A stretch of 64,000 bases of DNA, taken from Pseudomonas abieticivorans. Its GTDB lineage: Bacteria; Pseudomonadota; Gammaproteobacteria; Pseudomonadales; Pseudomonadaceae. This document shows, one piece after another, positions 10,269 through 19,370 of this stretch. Below the pieces are notes generated by a model, which ran no database searches, had not been told where the DNA came from, and was given only the letters and a program-made list of their open reading frames with translations. Location: positions 1,869,501 through 1,933,500 of the forward strand of contig NZ_CP094975.1 in assembly GCF_023509015.1 (NCBI RefSeq), read 5' to 3'. A program made the position numbers and the translations under genes. Position 1 is the first letter of the stretch. Each line of letters starts with the position of its first letter.

Positions 10269-10491
10269 CGGCAATCCTCTTCGGAGGACGAAAAAACTGA
10301 TCGGTACAGGCACTGGAAACCAGCCATCGACCGACCGCGAAGCCCCACTCAGGCAGGGGCAGCGCTACTGAAGCCCGCACGCGGGTTTCAGCTTGAAAAG
10401 GTCGCGCAGTGTAACGGCAAATGCGCCGCTTGCTAAGTGCCAAAACGCGCCATTTATCGAAGCATTTGCGACCCCGCGGCGCTTGCCGTCA

Positions 10492-10582
10492 TGTAGGAGC
10501 GGATTTATCCGCGAAAACACCGCCGCCGATCCATCAGGCATACCGTGGTGTTCTTTTCGCGGATCAATCCGCTCCTACAGAG
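10492..10582. repeat. BIME: inverted REP pair
   Basis: GTAGGAGCGGATTTATCCGC at the left and its inverse GCGGATCAATCCGCTCCTAC at the right flank a 40-base linker containing ATCAGGCATACCGTGGTG. A near-identical linker recurs in the pair at 42245-42336. The element lies in the gap between the Nudix gene and the SUI1-like gene. Confidence 0.85.
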
Positions 10583-10590
10583 GTTTGCCG

Positions 10591-11130
10591 TCAGGCGGGT
10601 TTAGCTACAAAGCGTTGCAGGGCAGCCAGGGAGTCGGGGCAATAGGGCTTAGTCTGGCTCTCGGCCAAGGCATCGGCCAGGGGCAGGAACCTGGCCTCCA
10701 TCACTTCTTCTGGCTGCAACTTCAACGGCCCGTCCCACACGGCCGAAAACACTCCGCACCAAAGCCGATTGCCCGGCTGGTCGAAAAAGAAGTGCTCGTG
10801 GGCGGTCAGTTCAACCCCGGCCACGCCCAACTCCTCTTCCAGCTCGCGCGCAGCCGACTCGGCAAAGCTTTCGCCGGCCTGCACCATGCCGCCTGCGGCA
10901 ACGTCCCAGTAACCGGGGTAGATCGCCTTGCTCAAGGTGCGGCGATGCACGCACAACTCACCCGCGCTATTGAATAGAAGTATGTAGGTGCCGCGGCCGA
11001 TCAACCCGCGCTCACGCAATTCGGCGCGCGGCAGTGCCCCCAGCGGGCTGTCGTGCTCGTCGACCCAGGCAATCAGCTCGGCATCGGAGGCGGCGCGGTG
11101 CGCGGCCTCCAGCGGTGAGATAGTGACCAT
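10591..11130 (-). CDS. Nudix hydrolase
   Basis: A 179-residue protein with a complete Nudix box near residues 75-97, pattern G(x5)E(x7)RE(L)xEE(L)G: it begins GGMVQAGE and ends RELEEELG. Nudix enzymes hydrolyse nucleoside diphosphate derivatives with Mg2+ held by the box glutamates. The N-terminal part (DEHDSPLGALPRAELRERGLIGRGTYILLF) resembles the YfcD / isopentenyl-diphosphate isomerase-like Nudix group, whose substrate is not settled. The start at 11130 was chosen because its ATG overlaps the upstream DUF2333 stop codon (TGATG), a translational coupling arrangement; the longer frame would run far into that gene. Confidence 0.92.
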   Translation of the reverse strand: MVTISPLEAAHRAASDAELIAWVDEHDSPLGALPRAELRERGLIGRGTYILLFNSAGELCVHRRTLSKAIYPGYWDVAAGGMVQAGESFAESAARELEEELGVAGVELTAHEHFFFDQPGNRLWCGVFSAVWDGPLKLQPEEVMEARFLPLADALAESQTKPYCPDSLAALQRFVAKPA

Positions 11131-12203
11131 CAGCCTTGCGACAGCAGTTGGCGAAGGTCGATGACTGCCGCATTGGCCCGGGAAATGTAGTTGGCCATGA
11201 CCAGCGAGTGGTTGGCCAGTATGCCGAAACCGCTGCCATTGAGGATCATCGGGCTCCACACCGGCTCTTGCGAAGCCTCCAGTTCACGGATGATCTGGCG
11301 CACGCTGACGGTGGCGTTTTTCTTGGCCAACACGTCGGCGAAGTCCACTTCAATGGCGCGCAGCAAGTGCGACAGCGCCCAGGCCTGGCCACGTGCCTCG
11401 TAGAACACGTTGTCGATCTGCATCCATGGGGTTTCGACGATTTCTTCGTCCACCTGCGGTGCCTGGCCCGGTGCAACCGTTTCAGTCTTCAAGGTGCTGT
11501 TGAGCTTGACCCGGCCAACACTGGCCGACAAACGCTGGGACAACGAACCCAGGCGCGTGGCGACATCGCCCAGCCAGTTGTTCAGGTTGTCGGCGCGGGC
11601 ATAGAACAAGGCGCCACTCTGGTTTGGATCAGACAGGCGAGTCTGGTAGCGGCTCAGGGCGTTGATGCCTTCCTGGAACTCCGACTCGCTGGACGGCAGG
11701 ATCCAGCTCTTGTTGTCGAAGTTGAACTTGGGCTCAGCTTTCGCCAAATCCGCGTCTTCGGCCGATTGCGACTGCGAACGGGCAAAGTCCTTGCGCAGTG
11801 CCCGGCTCAAGTCGCGAACCTGCACCAGCACGCCGTATTCCCAGCTGGGCATGTTGTCCATCCACAGGCCTGGCGGAAAGCGGTCGTTGGAAATATAGCC
11901 ACCGGGCTTGTGCAACAGGGTGCCGGCTACGGTTTTCAAGGTTTCAACGGTGGTGTAGCCCACCACCATCTTGTGGCCTTCGTGTTCCGCGGCGGCCTGG
12001 GCGTTCTGCTGCACCGGGAACAGCGACGGCTCTTCGCTCCAATACCAGCCCAGCAGGATGGTCACCACCAGGTAAAGGCCTATCACGGCCAGCACGGCAC
12101 GGCTGGCCAGTACGCCACCTAAGTAACCGCGGGTGGCGGTCCCTTTGCTGTCGACACGCTCGCGCGCCTCGCCTTTGCCTGTGCGGTTCTTCCAGTCCAG
12201 CAT
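11130..12203 (-). CDS. DUF2333 family inner-membrane protein
   Basis: A 357-residue protein with a cytoplasmic basic N-terminus (residues 1-35) and one membrane span at about residues 36-54 (AVLAVIGLYLVVTILLGWYW). A long periplasmic domain follows, rich in helices, with no enzyme motif. The conserved stretches NDRFPPGLWMDNMPSWEYGVLVQVRDL and NSLVMANYISRANAA-type C-terminus mark it as DUF2333. AAAGGAC precedes the ATG. It is coupled to the Nudix gene by a one-base overlap and lies next to the diguanylate cyclase gene, as remembered for PA4841-PA4843. No function is known to me. Confidence 0.88.
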   Translation of the reverse strand: MLDWKNRTGKGEARERVDSKGTATRGYLGGVLASRAVLAVIGLYLVVTILLGWYWSEEPSLFPVQQNAQAAAEHEGHKMVVGYTTVETLKTVAGTLLHKPGGYISNDRFPPGLWMDNMPSWEYGVLVQVRDLSRALRKDFARSQSQSAEDADLAKAEPKFNFDNKSWILPSSESEFQEGINALSRYQTRLSDPNQSGALFYARADNLNNWLGDVATRLGSLSQRLSASVGRVKLNSTLKTETVAPGQAPQVDEEIVETPWMQIDNVFYEARGQAWALSHLLRAIEVDFADVLAKKNATVSVRQIIRELEASQEPVWSPMILNGSGFGILANHSLVMANYISRANAAVIDLRQLLSQG

Positions 12204-12506
12204 GGCTATGTCCTTTCAAATCACTGAGTTCTAGGGTTCGACCGCAAGCCCCATCCATCGTGCCAGCTGCTGTCATTTTTACCGCAGGCGTTGGCACCGG
12301 GTTTGTCGATCCTGGCCTGCACTATAAATCAAGCGGGGCGCTTCGCATAAGCGACTACCTAGTCATTAAATGAATACAAGAAAGCAGCAGTTAATTGACG
12401 TCAGGTACTCGTTTAGTCGAAAAGAGGTGCTAGCATAGAGCCATTACTCAACCCAAGCCTTTCCCTTATCCAAGGCCTCAGCCACTCCCTTATTAGTAGT
12501 CAGGAC
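12204..12506. other. intergenic region upstream of gcbA-like gene
   Basis: A 303-base divergent gap between the DUF2333 gene and the diguanylate cyclase gene. It holds no open frame with a plausible start. The right half is AT-richer (about 12345-12440) and contains GCTAGCATAGAG near 12430, a possible -10 region for the plus-strand gene. No strong -35 partner or operator is evident. Confidence 0.4.
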
Positions 12507-14118
12507 ATGACCGAGCCAGAAGACCCCAGCCGTGAGCGCCTCAAGCACCACTTTGCCCAGCGGGTCATCCACCAGGCACGCCATATCCTGGAAATCTGGC
12601 AGCGGTTGCAGCGGTGCGAATGGTCGGCCACCGACATGGCCGACCTCAACGAGGCTAACCTGCGCCTGCTACGTTTTGCCGAACGCTTCGAACAGCACGA
12701 GCACACTACCCTGGCCCGCAGCATCAACCAGGCCATGCTGGCGATCGACGACAACCGCGGGCGCCTGAGCAGCGAATTGATCAGTGAGCTCAACCGCCTG
12801 ATGCATCGCCTGTCGCGCACCGGCCTGCGCCATGGTGACCAACTCGACCAGACGTTGCTGCCGCCACCGCACAAGCCCATCTACGTGATGCTGCAGGACG
12901 TGGAGCGGGCCGAGCGCCTGGCCACCCAACTGGAATTCTTCGGCCTGGTGGCCCAGGCGCAACCGAGCGTGGCCGCTTTTCGCTCCTCGATGGAAGAAAT
13001 GCACCCGGCCGCCATCGTGATGGATGTCGATTTTGGCGGCTGCGGTGCCGGCCTGAGCCTGGCCGCGCAACTGCAGGAGGGCCTGGCGCCAAAGTTGCCG
13101 TTGCTGTTCTTCAGCTTGCACGAAACCGATACCCCCACCCGCCTGGCCGCCGTGCGCGCCGGCGGGCAAGAGTTCCTGACCGGCACCCTGGAGGCCTCGA
13201 GCCTTTTGGAAAAAATCGAGATTCTGACCTGCGTGGCCCAGTACGAGCCGTTCAAGGTATTGATCATCGACGACTCGCGGGCCCAGGCCATGCACACCGA
13301 ACGCCTGCTCAACAGCGCCGGCATCGTGACCCGCACCTTGATCGACCCGATCCAGGCGATGGCCGAGCTGGCCGATTTCCAGCCGGACCTGATCATCCTC
13401 GACATGTACATGCCCGCCTGCACCGGCACCGAACTGGCCAAGGTGATCCGCCACAACGACCGCTACGTCAGCGTGCTCGATCATTTACCTGTCGGCCGAG
13501 GACGACCTGGACAAGCAACTCGACGCTATGAGCGAGGGTGGCGACGACTTCCTGACCAAGCCGATCCGTTCGCGCCACCTGATCACCACGGTGCGCAACC
13601 GCGCGGCCCGGGCGCGCAACCTCAAGTCACGGATGGTGCGCGACAGCCTGACCGGGCTCTACAACCACACGCACATCCTGCAACTGCTGGAAGACTGCAG
13701 CTTCCGCGCCCGCCGCGAAGACAAGCCGCTGAGCTTCGCCATGCTTGATATCGACCATTTCAAAAAGGTCAACGACAGCCACGGCCACCCCATGGGCGAC
13801 CGGGTGATCAAGAGCCTGGCGCTGTTCCTCAAGCAGCGCCTGCGCAAGACCGACTTCATTGGCCGTTATGGCGGCGAAGAATTTGCCATCGTGATGCCGG
13901 ACACCGACATCCATGCCGCCCGCGTCGTACTCGACGAGATCCGCCAGCGCTTTGCCGAGATCCATTATCCGGCGCAGCCACAAGACCTGTGCTGCACCTT
14001 CAGTGCCGGGGTGGTGCAACTGCGCGAGGACAGCGATAGCCTGAACATGGCCGCACAGGCGGACGAGGCGCTGTACAGGGCCAAGGGCTTGGGCCGCAAC
14101 CGCATTCAGGTTGCCTGA
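12507..14118 (+). pseudogene. gcbA: GcbA/AdcA-like REC-REC-GGDEF diguanylate cyclase, interrupted by a one-base frameshift
   Basis: Two overlapping frames together give a protein of about 537 residues. The first (from the ATG at 12507) encodes an N-terminal helical segment, a degenerate receiver and most of a second receiver (VLIIDDSRAQAM and DLIILDMYMP with the phospho-acceptor Asp). Near 13473-13480 the frame changes. Reading GTG CTC GAT gives a nonsense tail, whereas removing one base gives V-P/L-I-I-Y-L-S-A-E-D-D-L-D-K, the expected receiver continuation. The second frame then runs to 14118 and contains the rest of the receiver and an intact GGDEF domain: GGEEF at about residue 455 and the RxxD inhibitory site (RKTD) five residues before it. 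As read, the cyclase domain would not be translated in frame. The break may be a real mutation or a base error. Confidence 0.85.
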
Positions 14119-14128
14119 CAGCTACCCG

Positions 14129-14161
14129 CCTGTAGACGCGGATTTATCCGCGCCTACAGGC
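14129..14161. repeat. REP element, likely gcbA terminator
   Basis: CTGTAGACGCGGATTTATCC followed by GCGCCTACAGG forms a near-perfect hairpin 11 bases after the gcbA-like stop codon. Confidence 0.75.
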
Positions 14162-14211
14162 GTTCGTCATCGTACGTTATGATGCGCGCACATCTGTTCC
14201 GCGAGATTGCC

Positions 14212-15996
14212 ATGCGCCGCCTGCTTTGCCTCCTGTTACTGGTCTGCACCCTGCCTGCCCTGGGCGCCAGCCTGCTCGACAGCCGCCCCAGCGCCACCCT
14301 GGGCAGCGCGCTGAACAACAGCAGCGACTTTTTGCCCGTGCACCAGGCGTTTCAACTCAGCGTGCAACAAGCCACCGCCGAAGCCATCACGCTGCAGTTC
14401 GTGGCCACCGAAGGCTATTACCTGTACCGCCATCGCTTCCAGTTCAAGGCAGAACCGAGCGATGTGAAACTGGGCGTGCCACAGCTGCCCGCCGGCGAAA
14501 AAAAGCACGACGAGTACTTTGGCGACGTCGAGGTGTACCACGGCATCCTCGAAGTGACGATCCCCCGCCCCGCTGGCGACAACCGCGCCTTCACCCTGGC
14601 CGTCACCTATCAAGGCTGCGCCGACAAGGGCCTGTGCTACCCACCGGAAACCGAACGCCTGCAGATCGATGGCCAAGGCGGCGCGACGACGGCAACGGCG
14701 CCGGCTACCCAGGCCAAAGGCTGGACCTGGCACGAGTTGGCATTGTTTTTCCTGGCCGGCATCGGGCTGACGTTCACCCCTTGCGTGCTGCCGATGCTGC
14801 CCATTTTGTCGGGCGTGGTGTTGCGCGGCCAGGTCGGTGGCCTGCGCGGTTTCAGCCTGTCGTTGGCCTATGTGTTGCCAATGGCGGCCTGCTTCGCCCT
14901 GCTCGGCGCATTGATGGGCATGTTTGGCGCCGAACTGAACCTGCAGGCACGCCTGCAATCGGTGTGGGTGCTGGTGCCGTTCTCGCTGTTTTTCGCGGTG
15001 TTTGCCCTGGCCATGTTCGGCCTGTTCGAGCTGAAACTGCCGCAGGCCATCAGCACGCGGCTGGACAAGGTCGCTGGCAATACCCAAGGCGGCTCGCTGT
15101 GGGGCGCCGCAGTACTGGGGGTGGTGTCCAGCCTGCTGGTGTCACCCTGCGTATCGGCGCCGCTGGCCGGTGCCTTGCTGTACATCAGTGCCAGCGGTGA
15201 TGCCGTGGGCGGTGCGTTGAAACTGTTCGTGCTGGGCCTGGGCATGGGCGCGCCGTTGCTGCTGGTCGCAACCGGTGGCGCCACGTGGCTGCCCAAGAGC
15301 GGCCCTTGGCTGGTGACGGTCAAGAACGCCATTGGCGTGCTGCTGCTGGGCTTGGCCATCGGCTTGCTGAGCCGCGTACTGCCAGGCCCGGTGACGCTGT
15401 TGCTGGTTGGCCTGCTGGCAGCCGGCACCGGGGTGTTCCTCGGTGCGCTGGAGTTTGGCGCCAAGGCGACGCGGCAACGGCTGGCGCAAGTGGTCGGGTT
15501 GTTTTTGCTGTTTTACGGCATGGCGTGCTGGTACGGCGCGCTCAGCGGCCAAAGCGACCCGTTCAAACCGATCGGCAGCCCCCCCGCCGCTGTCCCCAGC
15601 GCCTCGCAACCGGCCAGTGGCAGCGCCTGGCAAACCATCACCAGCGCCACGCAACTGGACCAGGCGCTGGCCGACGCCAAGGCCGCCAATGCACCCCTGT
15701 TGCTGGACTGGTACGCCGACTGGTGTATCAGCTGCAAGGTCATCGAGCACCAAGTGCTCACCGACCCCAAGGTCAAGGCGCTGCTGGGCAACTATCGCCT
15801 GGTGCGGTTCGACATGACCGAAAGCAACGCCCAGCAGCGCGCCCTGCTCGACCGCTACAAGCTGTTCGGGCCACCCGCCTTGCAGTTTTTTGCCGGTAAC
15901 GGCAGTGAAATCACCTCGGCCAAGGTGATCGGCGAGATAAACGCCGTGGATTTCGCGGCGAAAATTGCAGGCGCGAACCGCGAACAGGGTCTATAA
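14212..15996 (+). CDS. dsbD: thiol:disulfide interchange protein DsbD
   Basis: A 594-residue protein that carries electrons from cytoplasmic thioredoxin across the inner membrane to periplasmic disulfide isomerases and cytochrome c maturation. The start is placed at the ATG opening the signal peptide MRRLLCLLLLVCTLPALGAS, 11 codons inside the longest frame. All three cysteine pairs are visible: C136/C142 in the N-terminal immunoglobulin-like domain (QGCADKGLCY), C191 and C313 in the membrane domain (FTPCVLPMLP and SPCVSAPLAG), and C505/C508 in the C-terminal thioredoxin domain (ADWCISCK). Eight or so membrane segments lie between residues 175 and 455. It corresponds to dipZ, which in P. aeruginosa is followed by aroQ1; here aroQ1 is missing. 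Confidence 0.96.
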   Translation: MRRLLCLLLLVCTLPALGASLLDSRPSATLGSALNNSSDFLPVHQAFQLSVQQATAEAITLQFVATEGYYLYRHRFQFKAEPSDVKLGVPQLPAGEKKHDEYFGDVEVYHGILEVTIPRPAGDNRAFTLAVTYQGCADKGLCYPPETERLQIDGQGGATTATAPATQAKGWTWHELALFFLAGIGLTFTPCVLPMLPILSGVVLRGQVGGLRGFSLSLAYVLPMAACFALLGALMGMFGAELNLQARLQSVWVLVPFSLFFAVFALAMFGLFELKLPQAISTRLDKVAGNTQGGSLWGAAVLGVVSSLLVSPCVSAPLAGALLYISASGDAVGGALKLFVLGLGMGAPLLLVATGGATWLPKSGPWLVTVKNAIGVLLLGLAIGLLSRVLPGPVTLLLVGLLAAGTGVFLGALEFGAKATRQRLAQVVGLFLLFYGMACWYGALSGQSDPFKPIGSPPAAVPSASQPASGSAWQTITSATQLDQALADAKAANAPLLLDWYADWCISCKVIEHQVLTDPKVKALLGNYRLVRFDMTESNAQQRALLDRYKLFGPPALQFFAGNGSEITSAKVIGEINAVDFAAKIAGANREQGL

Positions 15997-16426
15997 CGTC
16001 GAAGGTCGTCGAAAAACTGCAGGACGATGACCGAACGCCGCATATTAGTCACAATTTTCCCGCGAACATCTGTCATCGTGCTGGCTATTGCGCTTAACTG
16101 GACAGTCACCAACGCTTTGCGGCATAGTCACCGCGGCTTGGCCGAAGAGATGTCCTTCGAGGAGGCGAAATGAGGATGATCCTGCAGAATTTATCCACCG
16201 TTTCGCTGCAAGACGTGACGCATTGCCAGTGGTGAGCATCCCACTCTTCGAAACGCTTTTGCCCTACACGGCAATTGCAGAAATTTCCGCCATCGCTTTT
16301 ACGCGCAGTGACTGCCGTGAAGGTGATCTGCGGCCCTGGCGCCGGCGCATCGCGACTGGCCTTGAGGGCCGCCAAAACAGTTTGAACATACCACGCCCCT
16401 GACCGACCCTTGGGAGTTGCTGATTA
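15997..16426 (+). other. dsbD-accB spacer, aroQ absent
   Basis: A 430-base stretch where an aroQ gene (about 440-450 bases) is expected from Pseudomonas gene order. No AroQ-like frame is present on either strand. The left part resembles a normal gene leader ending in GAGGAGGCGAAATG at 16159-16172, but the codons that follow do not encode the AroQ start (LLVLHGPNLNLLG). The right end carries the accB ribosome binding site TTGGGAG. A frame of 104 codons at 16088-16402 starts within the leader without a ribosome binding site and is not called. Confidence 0.6.
16170..16235 (+). CDS. candidate 21-residue small ORF with strong RBS
   Basis: ATG at 16170 is preceded by GGAGG at seven to eight bases, the best ribosome binding site in this spacer. 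The frame encodes MRMILQNLSTVSLQDVTHCQ plus one Trp, then TGA. It occupies the position where aroQ would begin. It may be a leader peptide or only the scar left by loss of aroQ. No homologue comes to mind. The call rests only on the ribosome binding site. Confidence 0.2.
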   Translation: MRMILQNLSTVSLQDVTHCQW

Positions 16427-16885
16427 ATGGATATTCGTAAAGTCAAGAAACTGATCGAGCTGCTGGAAGAATCCGGCATCGACGAGCTGGAAATCAAAGA
16501 AGGCGAAGAATCCGTACGGATCAGCCGCAACAGCAAGACCCCGGCGCCGCAGTACTACGCCCAGGCACCCATGGCCGCTCCAGTTGCCGCGCCAGTCGCT
16601 GCCCCTGCCGCCACTGCCGCCGTCGAAGCGCCTGCCGCACCGAAGCTCAACGGCACCGTTGCCCGTTCGCCAATGGTCGGTACCTTCTACCGCAAGTCCT
16701 CCCCTGCTTCGCCAGCCTTCGTAGAAGTCGGCCAAACCGTGAAGAAGGGCGACACCCTGTGCATCGTTGAAGCGATGAAGATGATGAACCACATCGAAGC
16801 TGAAACCAGCGGTGTGATTGAATCCATCCTCGTTGAAGACGGTCAGCCGGTTGAGTACGACCAGCCGCTGTTCACCATCGTTTGA
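16427..16885 (+). CDS. accB: biotin carboxyl carrier protein of acetyl-CoA carboxylase
   Basis: A 152-residue carrier subunit. Residues 1-35 form the conserved N-terminal helix ([18 protein letters not shown]), followed by a flexible Ala/Pro linker (about residues 42-70) and the biotinyl domain. The biotin site is Lys118 in EAMKMMN, and the thumb region typical of AccB is present around residues 90-100 ([15 protein letters not shown]). A GGGAG site precedes the ATG. It is transcribed with accC 17 bases downstream and supplies malonyl-CoA for fatty acid synthesis. Confidence 0.98.
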   Translation: MDIRKVKKLIELLEESGIDELEIKEGEESVRISRNSKTPAPQYYAQAPMAAPVAAPVAAPAATAAVEAPAAPKLNGTVARSPMVGTFYRKSSPASPAFVEVGQTVKKGDTLCIVEAMKMMNHIEAETSGVIESILVEDGQPVEYDQPLFTIV

Positions 16886-16902
16886 ACCGCGGAGAGCCAA
16901 CG

Positions 16903-18264
16903 ATGTTGAAACCTGCGAAATTGGAAAAAGTCCTGATTGCCAACCGCGGCGAAATCGCCCTGCGGATCCTGCGTGCCTGCAAGGAAATGGGCATCAAGAC
17001 TGTTGCCGTCTACTCCAAGGCCGACAAGGAGCTGATGCACCTGGGCCTGGCAGACGAATCCGTTTGCATCGGTCCGGCACCGGCTGCGCAATCCTACCTG
17101 CACATCCCGGCCATCATTGCGGCCGCCGAAGTGACAGGCGCCACCGCCATTCACCCTGGCTACGGCTTCCTGGCTGAAAACGCCGACTTCGCTGAACAAG
17201 TGGAGAAATCCGGCTTCGCGTTCATTGGCCCGAAAGCCGACACCATTCGCCTGATGGGCGACAAGGTATCGGCCAAGCACGCCATGATCGCCGCCGGCGT
17301 ACCGACCGTTCCAGGTTCCGATGGCCCGTTGCCTGAAGACGAAGCCGAAGCCCTGCGCATCGGCCGTGAAGTCGGTTACCCGGTGATCATCAAGGCCGCT
17401 GGCGGCGGCGGTGGTCGCGGCATGCGCGTGGTGCACAAGGAGGAAGACCTGATTTCCTCCGCCAAGCTGACCCGTACCGAAGCCGGTGCTGCGTTCGGCA
17501 ACCCGATGGTTTACCTGGAGAAGTTCCTGACCAACCCACGCCACGTGGAAGTTCAGGTACTGTCCGACGGCCAGGGCCATGCCGTGCACCTAGGCGACCG
17601 CGACTGCTCGCTGCAGCGCCGTCACCAGAAAGTACTGGAAGAAGCACCGGCACCGGGCATCGACGAAGTAGCCCGCCAGCAGGTGTTTGCTCGCTGCGTG
17701 AAGGCGTGCATCGACATCGGTTACCGCGGCGCCGGCACCTTCGAGTTCCTCTACGAAAACGGTGCGTTCTATTTCATCGAAATGAACACCCGCGTTCAGG
17801 TAGAGCACCCGGTTTCGGAAATGGTCACCGGTATCGACATCGTCAAGGAGATGCTCAGCATCGCCGCTGGCAACCCACTGTCGTTCACCCAGGATGACGT
17901 GGTCATCCGCGGTCACGCGCTGGAATGCCGGATCAACGCTGAAGATCCGAAGAAGTTCATCCCGAGCCCCGGCACCGTCAAGCATTTCCACGCCCCAGGC
18001 GGCAACGGCGTTCGCGTCGACTCGCACCTGTACAGTGGCTATGCCGTTCCGCCGAACTACGATTCGTTGATTGGCAAGCTGATCACCTACGGCAAGGATC
18101 GCGACGAAGCCCTGGCACGCATGCGCAATGCCCTGGACGAGATCGTGGTAGACGGGATCAAGACCAACATCCCGCTGCACCGCGACCTGGTTCGTGATGC
18201 AGGCTTCTGCAAAGGTGGTGTGAACATTCACTACCTGGAGCACAAGTTGGCTGCACAGGAGTAA
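16903..18264 (+). CDS. accC: biotin carboxylase subunit of acetyl-CoA carboxylase
   Basis: A 453-residue ATP-grasp enzyme that carboxylates the biotin on AccB using bicarbonate and ATP. The N-terminal biotin carboxylase domain begins [17 protein letters not shown]. The glycine-rich ATP lid [11 protein letters not shown] lies near residues 165-175, the metal-binding [10 protein letters not shown] near 288, and the C-terminal domain ends near residue 445. The ATG at 16903 has GGAGAG upstream. The frame could start seven codons earlier, but those codons overlap the region just behind accB. A five-residue extension (LKPAK) precedes the usual [10 protein letters not shown] start. A strong terminator follows the gene. 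Confidence 0.98.
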   Translation: MLKPAKLEKVLIANRGEIALRILRACKEMGIKTVAVYSKADKELMHLGLADESVCIGPAPAAQSYLHIPAIIAAAEVTGATAIHPGYGFLAENADFAEQVEKSGFAFIGPKADTIRLMGDKVSAKHAMIAAGVPTVPGSDGPLPEDEAEALRIGREVGYPVIIKAAGGGGGRGMRVVHKEEDLISSAKLTRTEAGAAFGNPMVYLEKFLTNPRHVEVQVLSDGQGHAVHLGDRDCSLQRRHQKVLEEAPAPGIDEVARQQVFARCVKACIDIGYRGAGTFEFLYENGAFYFIEMNTRVQVEHPVSEMVTGIDIVKEMLSIAAGNPLSFTQDDVVIRGHALECRINAEDPKKFIPSPGTVKHFHAPGGNGVRVDSHLYSGYAVPPNYDSLIGKLITYGKDRDEALARMRNALDEIVVDGIKTNIPLHRDLVRDAGFCKGGVNIHYLEHKLAAQE

Positions 18265-18278
18265 TTTCCTGGGTGGTT

Positions 18279-18315
18279 AAAAAATACCCCGGTCCTGCAC
18301 CGGGGTATTTTTTTT
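18279..18315 (+). terminator. rho-independent terminator after accBC
   Basis: AAAAATACCCCGG and CCGGGGTATTTTT form a perfect stem around a short loop (TCCTGCA), followed by a run of T. The stem is A-rich on the 5' side, so it could also act on the opposite strand. Confidence 0.93.
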
Positions 18316-18451
18316 GCCTGCCGCAAAGCGCACCCTGTCACCAAGAAGCCGCGCGGACAGGCAATACATAGTTAAGGCGCCCAGGGAGCTTTTACCCGGC
18401 AGCTCTAGTAAACTGCCCGACTTTCGCTCTAGCTTCCGAAAGGTACCCGCC

Positions 18452-19330
18452 ATGCCCTGGCTACAAGTCCGTCTGGCCATCAGCCCAGAACAAGCCGAAA
18501 CCTACGAAGACGCCCTGCTGGAAGTCGGCGCTGTTTCGGTTACTTTCATGGACGCCGAAGACCAGCCGATTTTCGAGCCGGAACTCAACACCACCCCGTT
18601 GTGGTCGAACACCCACTTGCTGGCGCTGTTCGAGGACGGCACCGAGCCTACCAGCGTGCTCGCGCACCTGGAGTTGCTGACCGGCAGCCCACTGCCCGAG
18701 CACCACAGCGAAGTGATCGAAGACCAGGACTGGGAACGCAGTTGGATGGACAACTTCCACCCGATGCGCTTCGGCCAGCGCCTGTGGATCGTGCCAAGCT
18801 GGCACGCCGCCCCTGAGCCTGAGGCGGTCAACCTGCTGCTGGACCCGGGCCTGGCGTTCGGCACCGGCACCCACCCCACCACCGCGCTGTGCCTGGAATG
18901 GCTGGACGGCCAGGACCTCAAAGGCCAGCACGTGCTGGACTTCGGCTGCGGCTCGGGCATCCTGGCCATCGCCGCCCTGCTGCTGGGCGCCGAGGACGCC
19001 GTGGGCACCGATATCGACGTGCAGGCCCTGGAAGCTTCCCGCGACAACGCCGGGCGCAATGGCGTCGCCGATGACAAGTTCACGCTGTACCTGCCTGAAG
19101 ACATGCCGCAGGTGCAGGCCGACGTATTGGTAGCCAACATTCTGGCCGGCCCGCTGGTCTCGCTGGCTGCGCAACTGTCCACCCTGGTCAAGCCAGGCGG
19201 TTTGCTGGCGCTGTCCGGCATCCTTGCCGAGCAAGGCGAAGAGGTGGCCGCGGCCTACGCCAAGGACTTCGACCTGGACCCGATCGCCAACCGCGACGGC
19301 TGGGTACGCATCAGTGGTCGCCGCCGCTAA
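18452..19330 (+). CDS. prmA: ribosomal protein L11 methyltransferase
   Basis: A 292-residue S-adenosylmethionine-dependent enzyme that trimethylates ribosomal protein L11. The start is the ATG opening [11 protein letters not shown], with AAGG upstream; the longest frame would add 46 residues across the preceding terminator region. The N-terminal L11-binding domain covers residues 1-110. The catalytic domain has the AdoMet motif [16 protein letters not shown] at about residues 163-178, a GTDIDVQAL acidic loop, and the NPPY-like VANILAGPL motif typical of PrmA. The gene order accC-prmA-(DUF3426)-dusB matches other pseudomonads. Confidence 0.97.
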   Translation: MPWLQVRLAISPEQAETYEDALLEVGAVSVTFMDAEDQPIFEPELNTTPLWSNTHLLALFEDGTEPTSVLAHLELLTGSPLPEHHSEVIEDQDWERSWMDNFHPMRFGQRLWIVPSWHAAPEPEAVNLLLDPGLAFGTGTHPTTALCLEWLDGQDLKGQHVLDFGCGSGILAIAALLLGAEDAVGTDIDVQALEASRDNAGRNGVADDKFTLYLPEDMPQVQADVLVANILAGPLVSLAAQLSTLVKPGGLLALSGILAEQGEEVAAAYAKDFDLDPIANRDGWVRISGRRR

Positions 19331-19370
19331 GAGCGCCTAGAATGGTCGCCTGCACACTCCGGATCCGCGC

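Noticed and set aside
10492-10582. Inverted REP pairs considered as attachment sites or transposon ends
   Set aside because: No transposase, integrase or target duplication is nearby, and the same pair structure recurs through the window, as expected for BIME-type repeats.
16088-16402. A 104-codon open frame in the dsbD-accB spacer
   Set aside because: No ribosome binding site, Arg-rich shadow-like composition, and it overlaps the better-initiated but very short frame at 16170.
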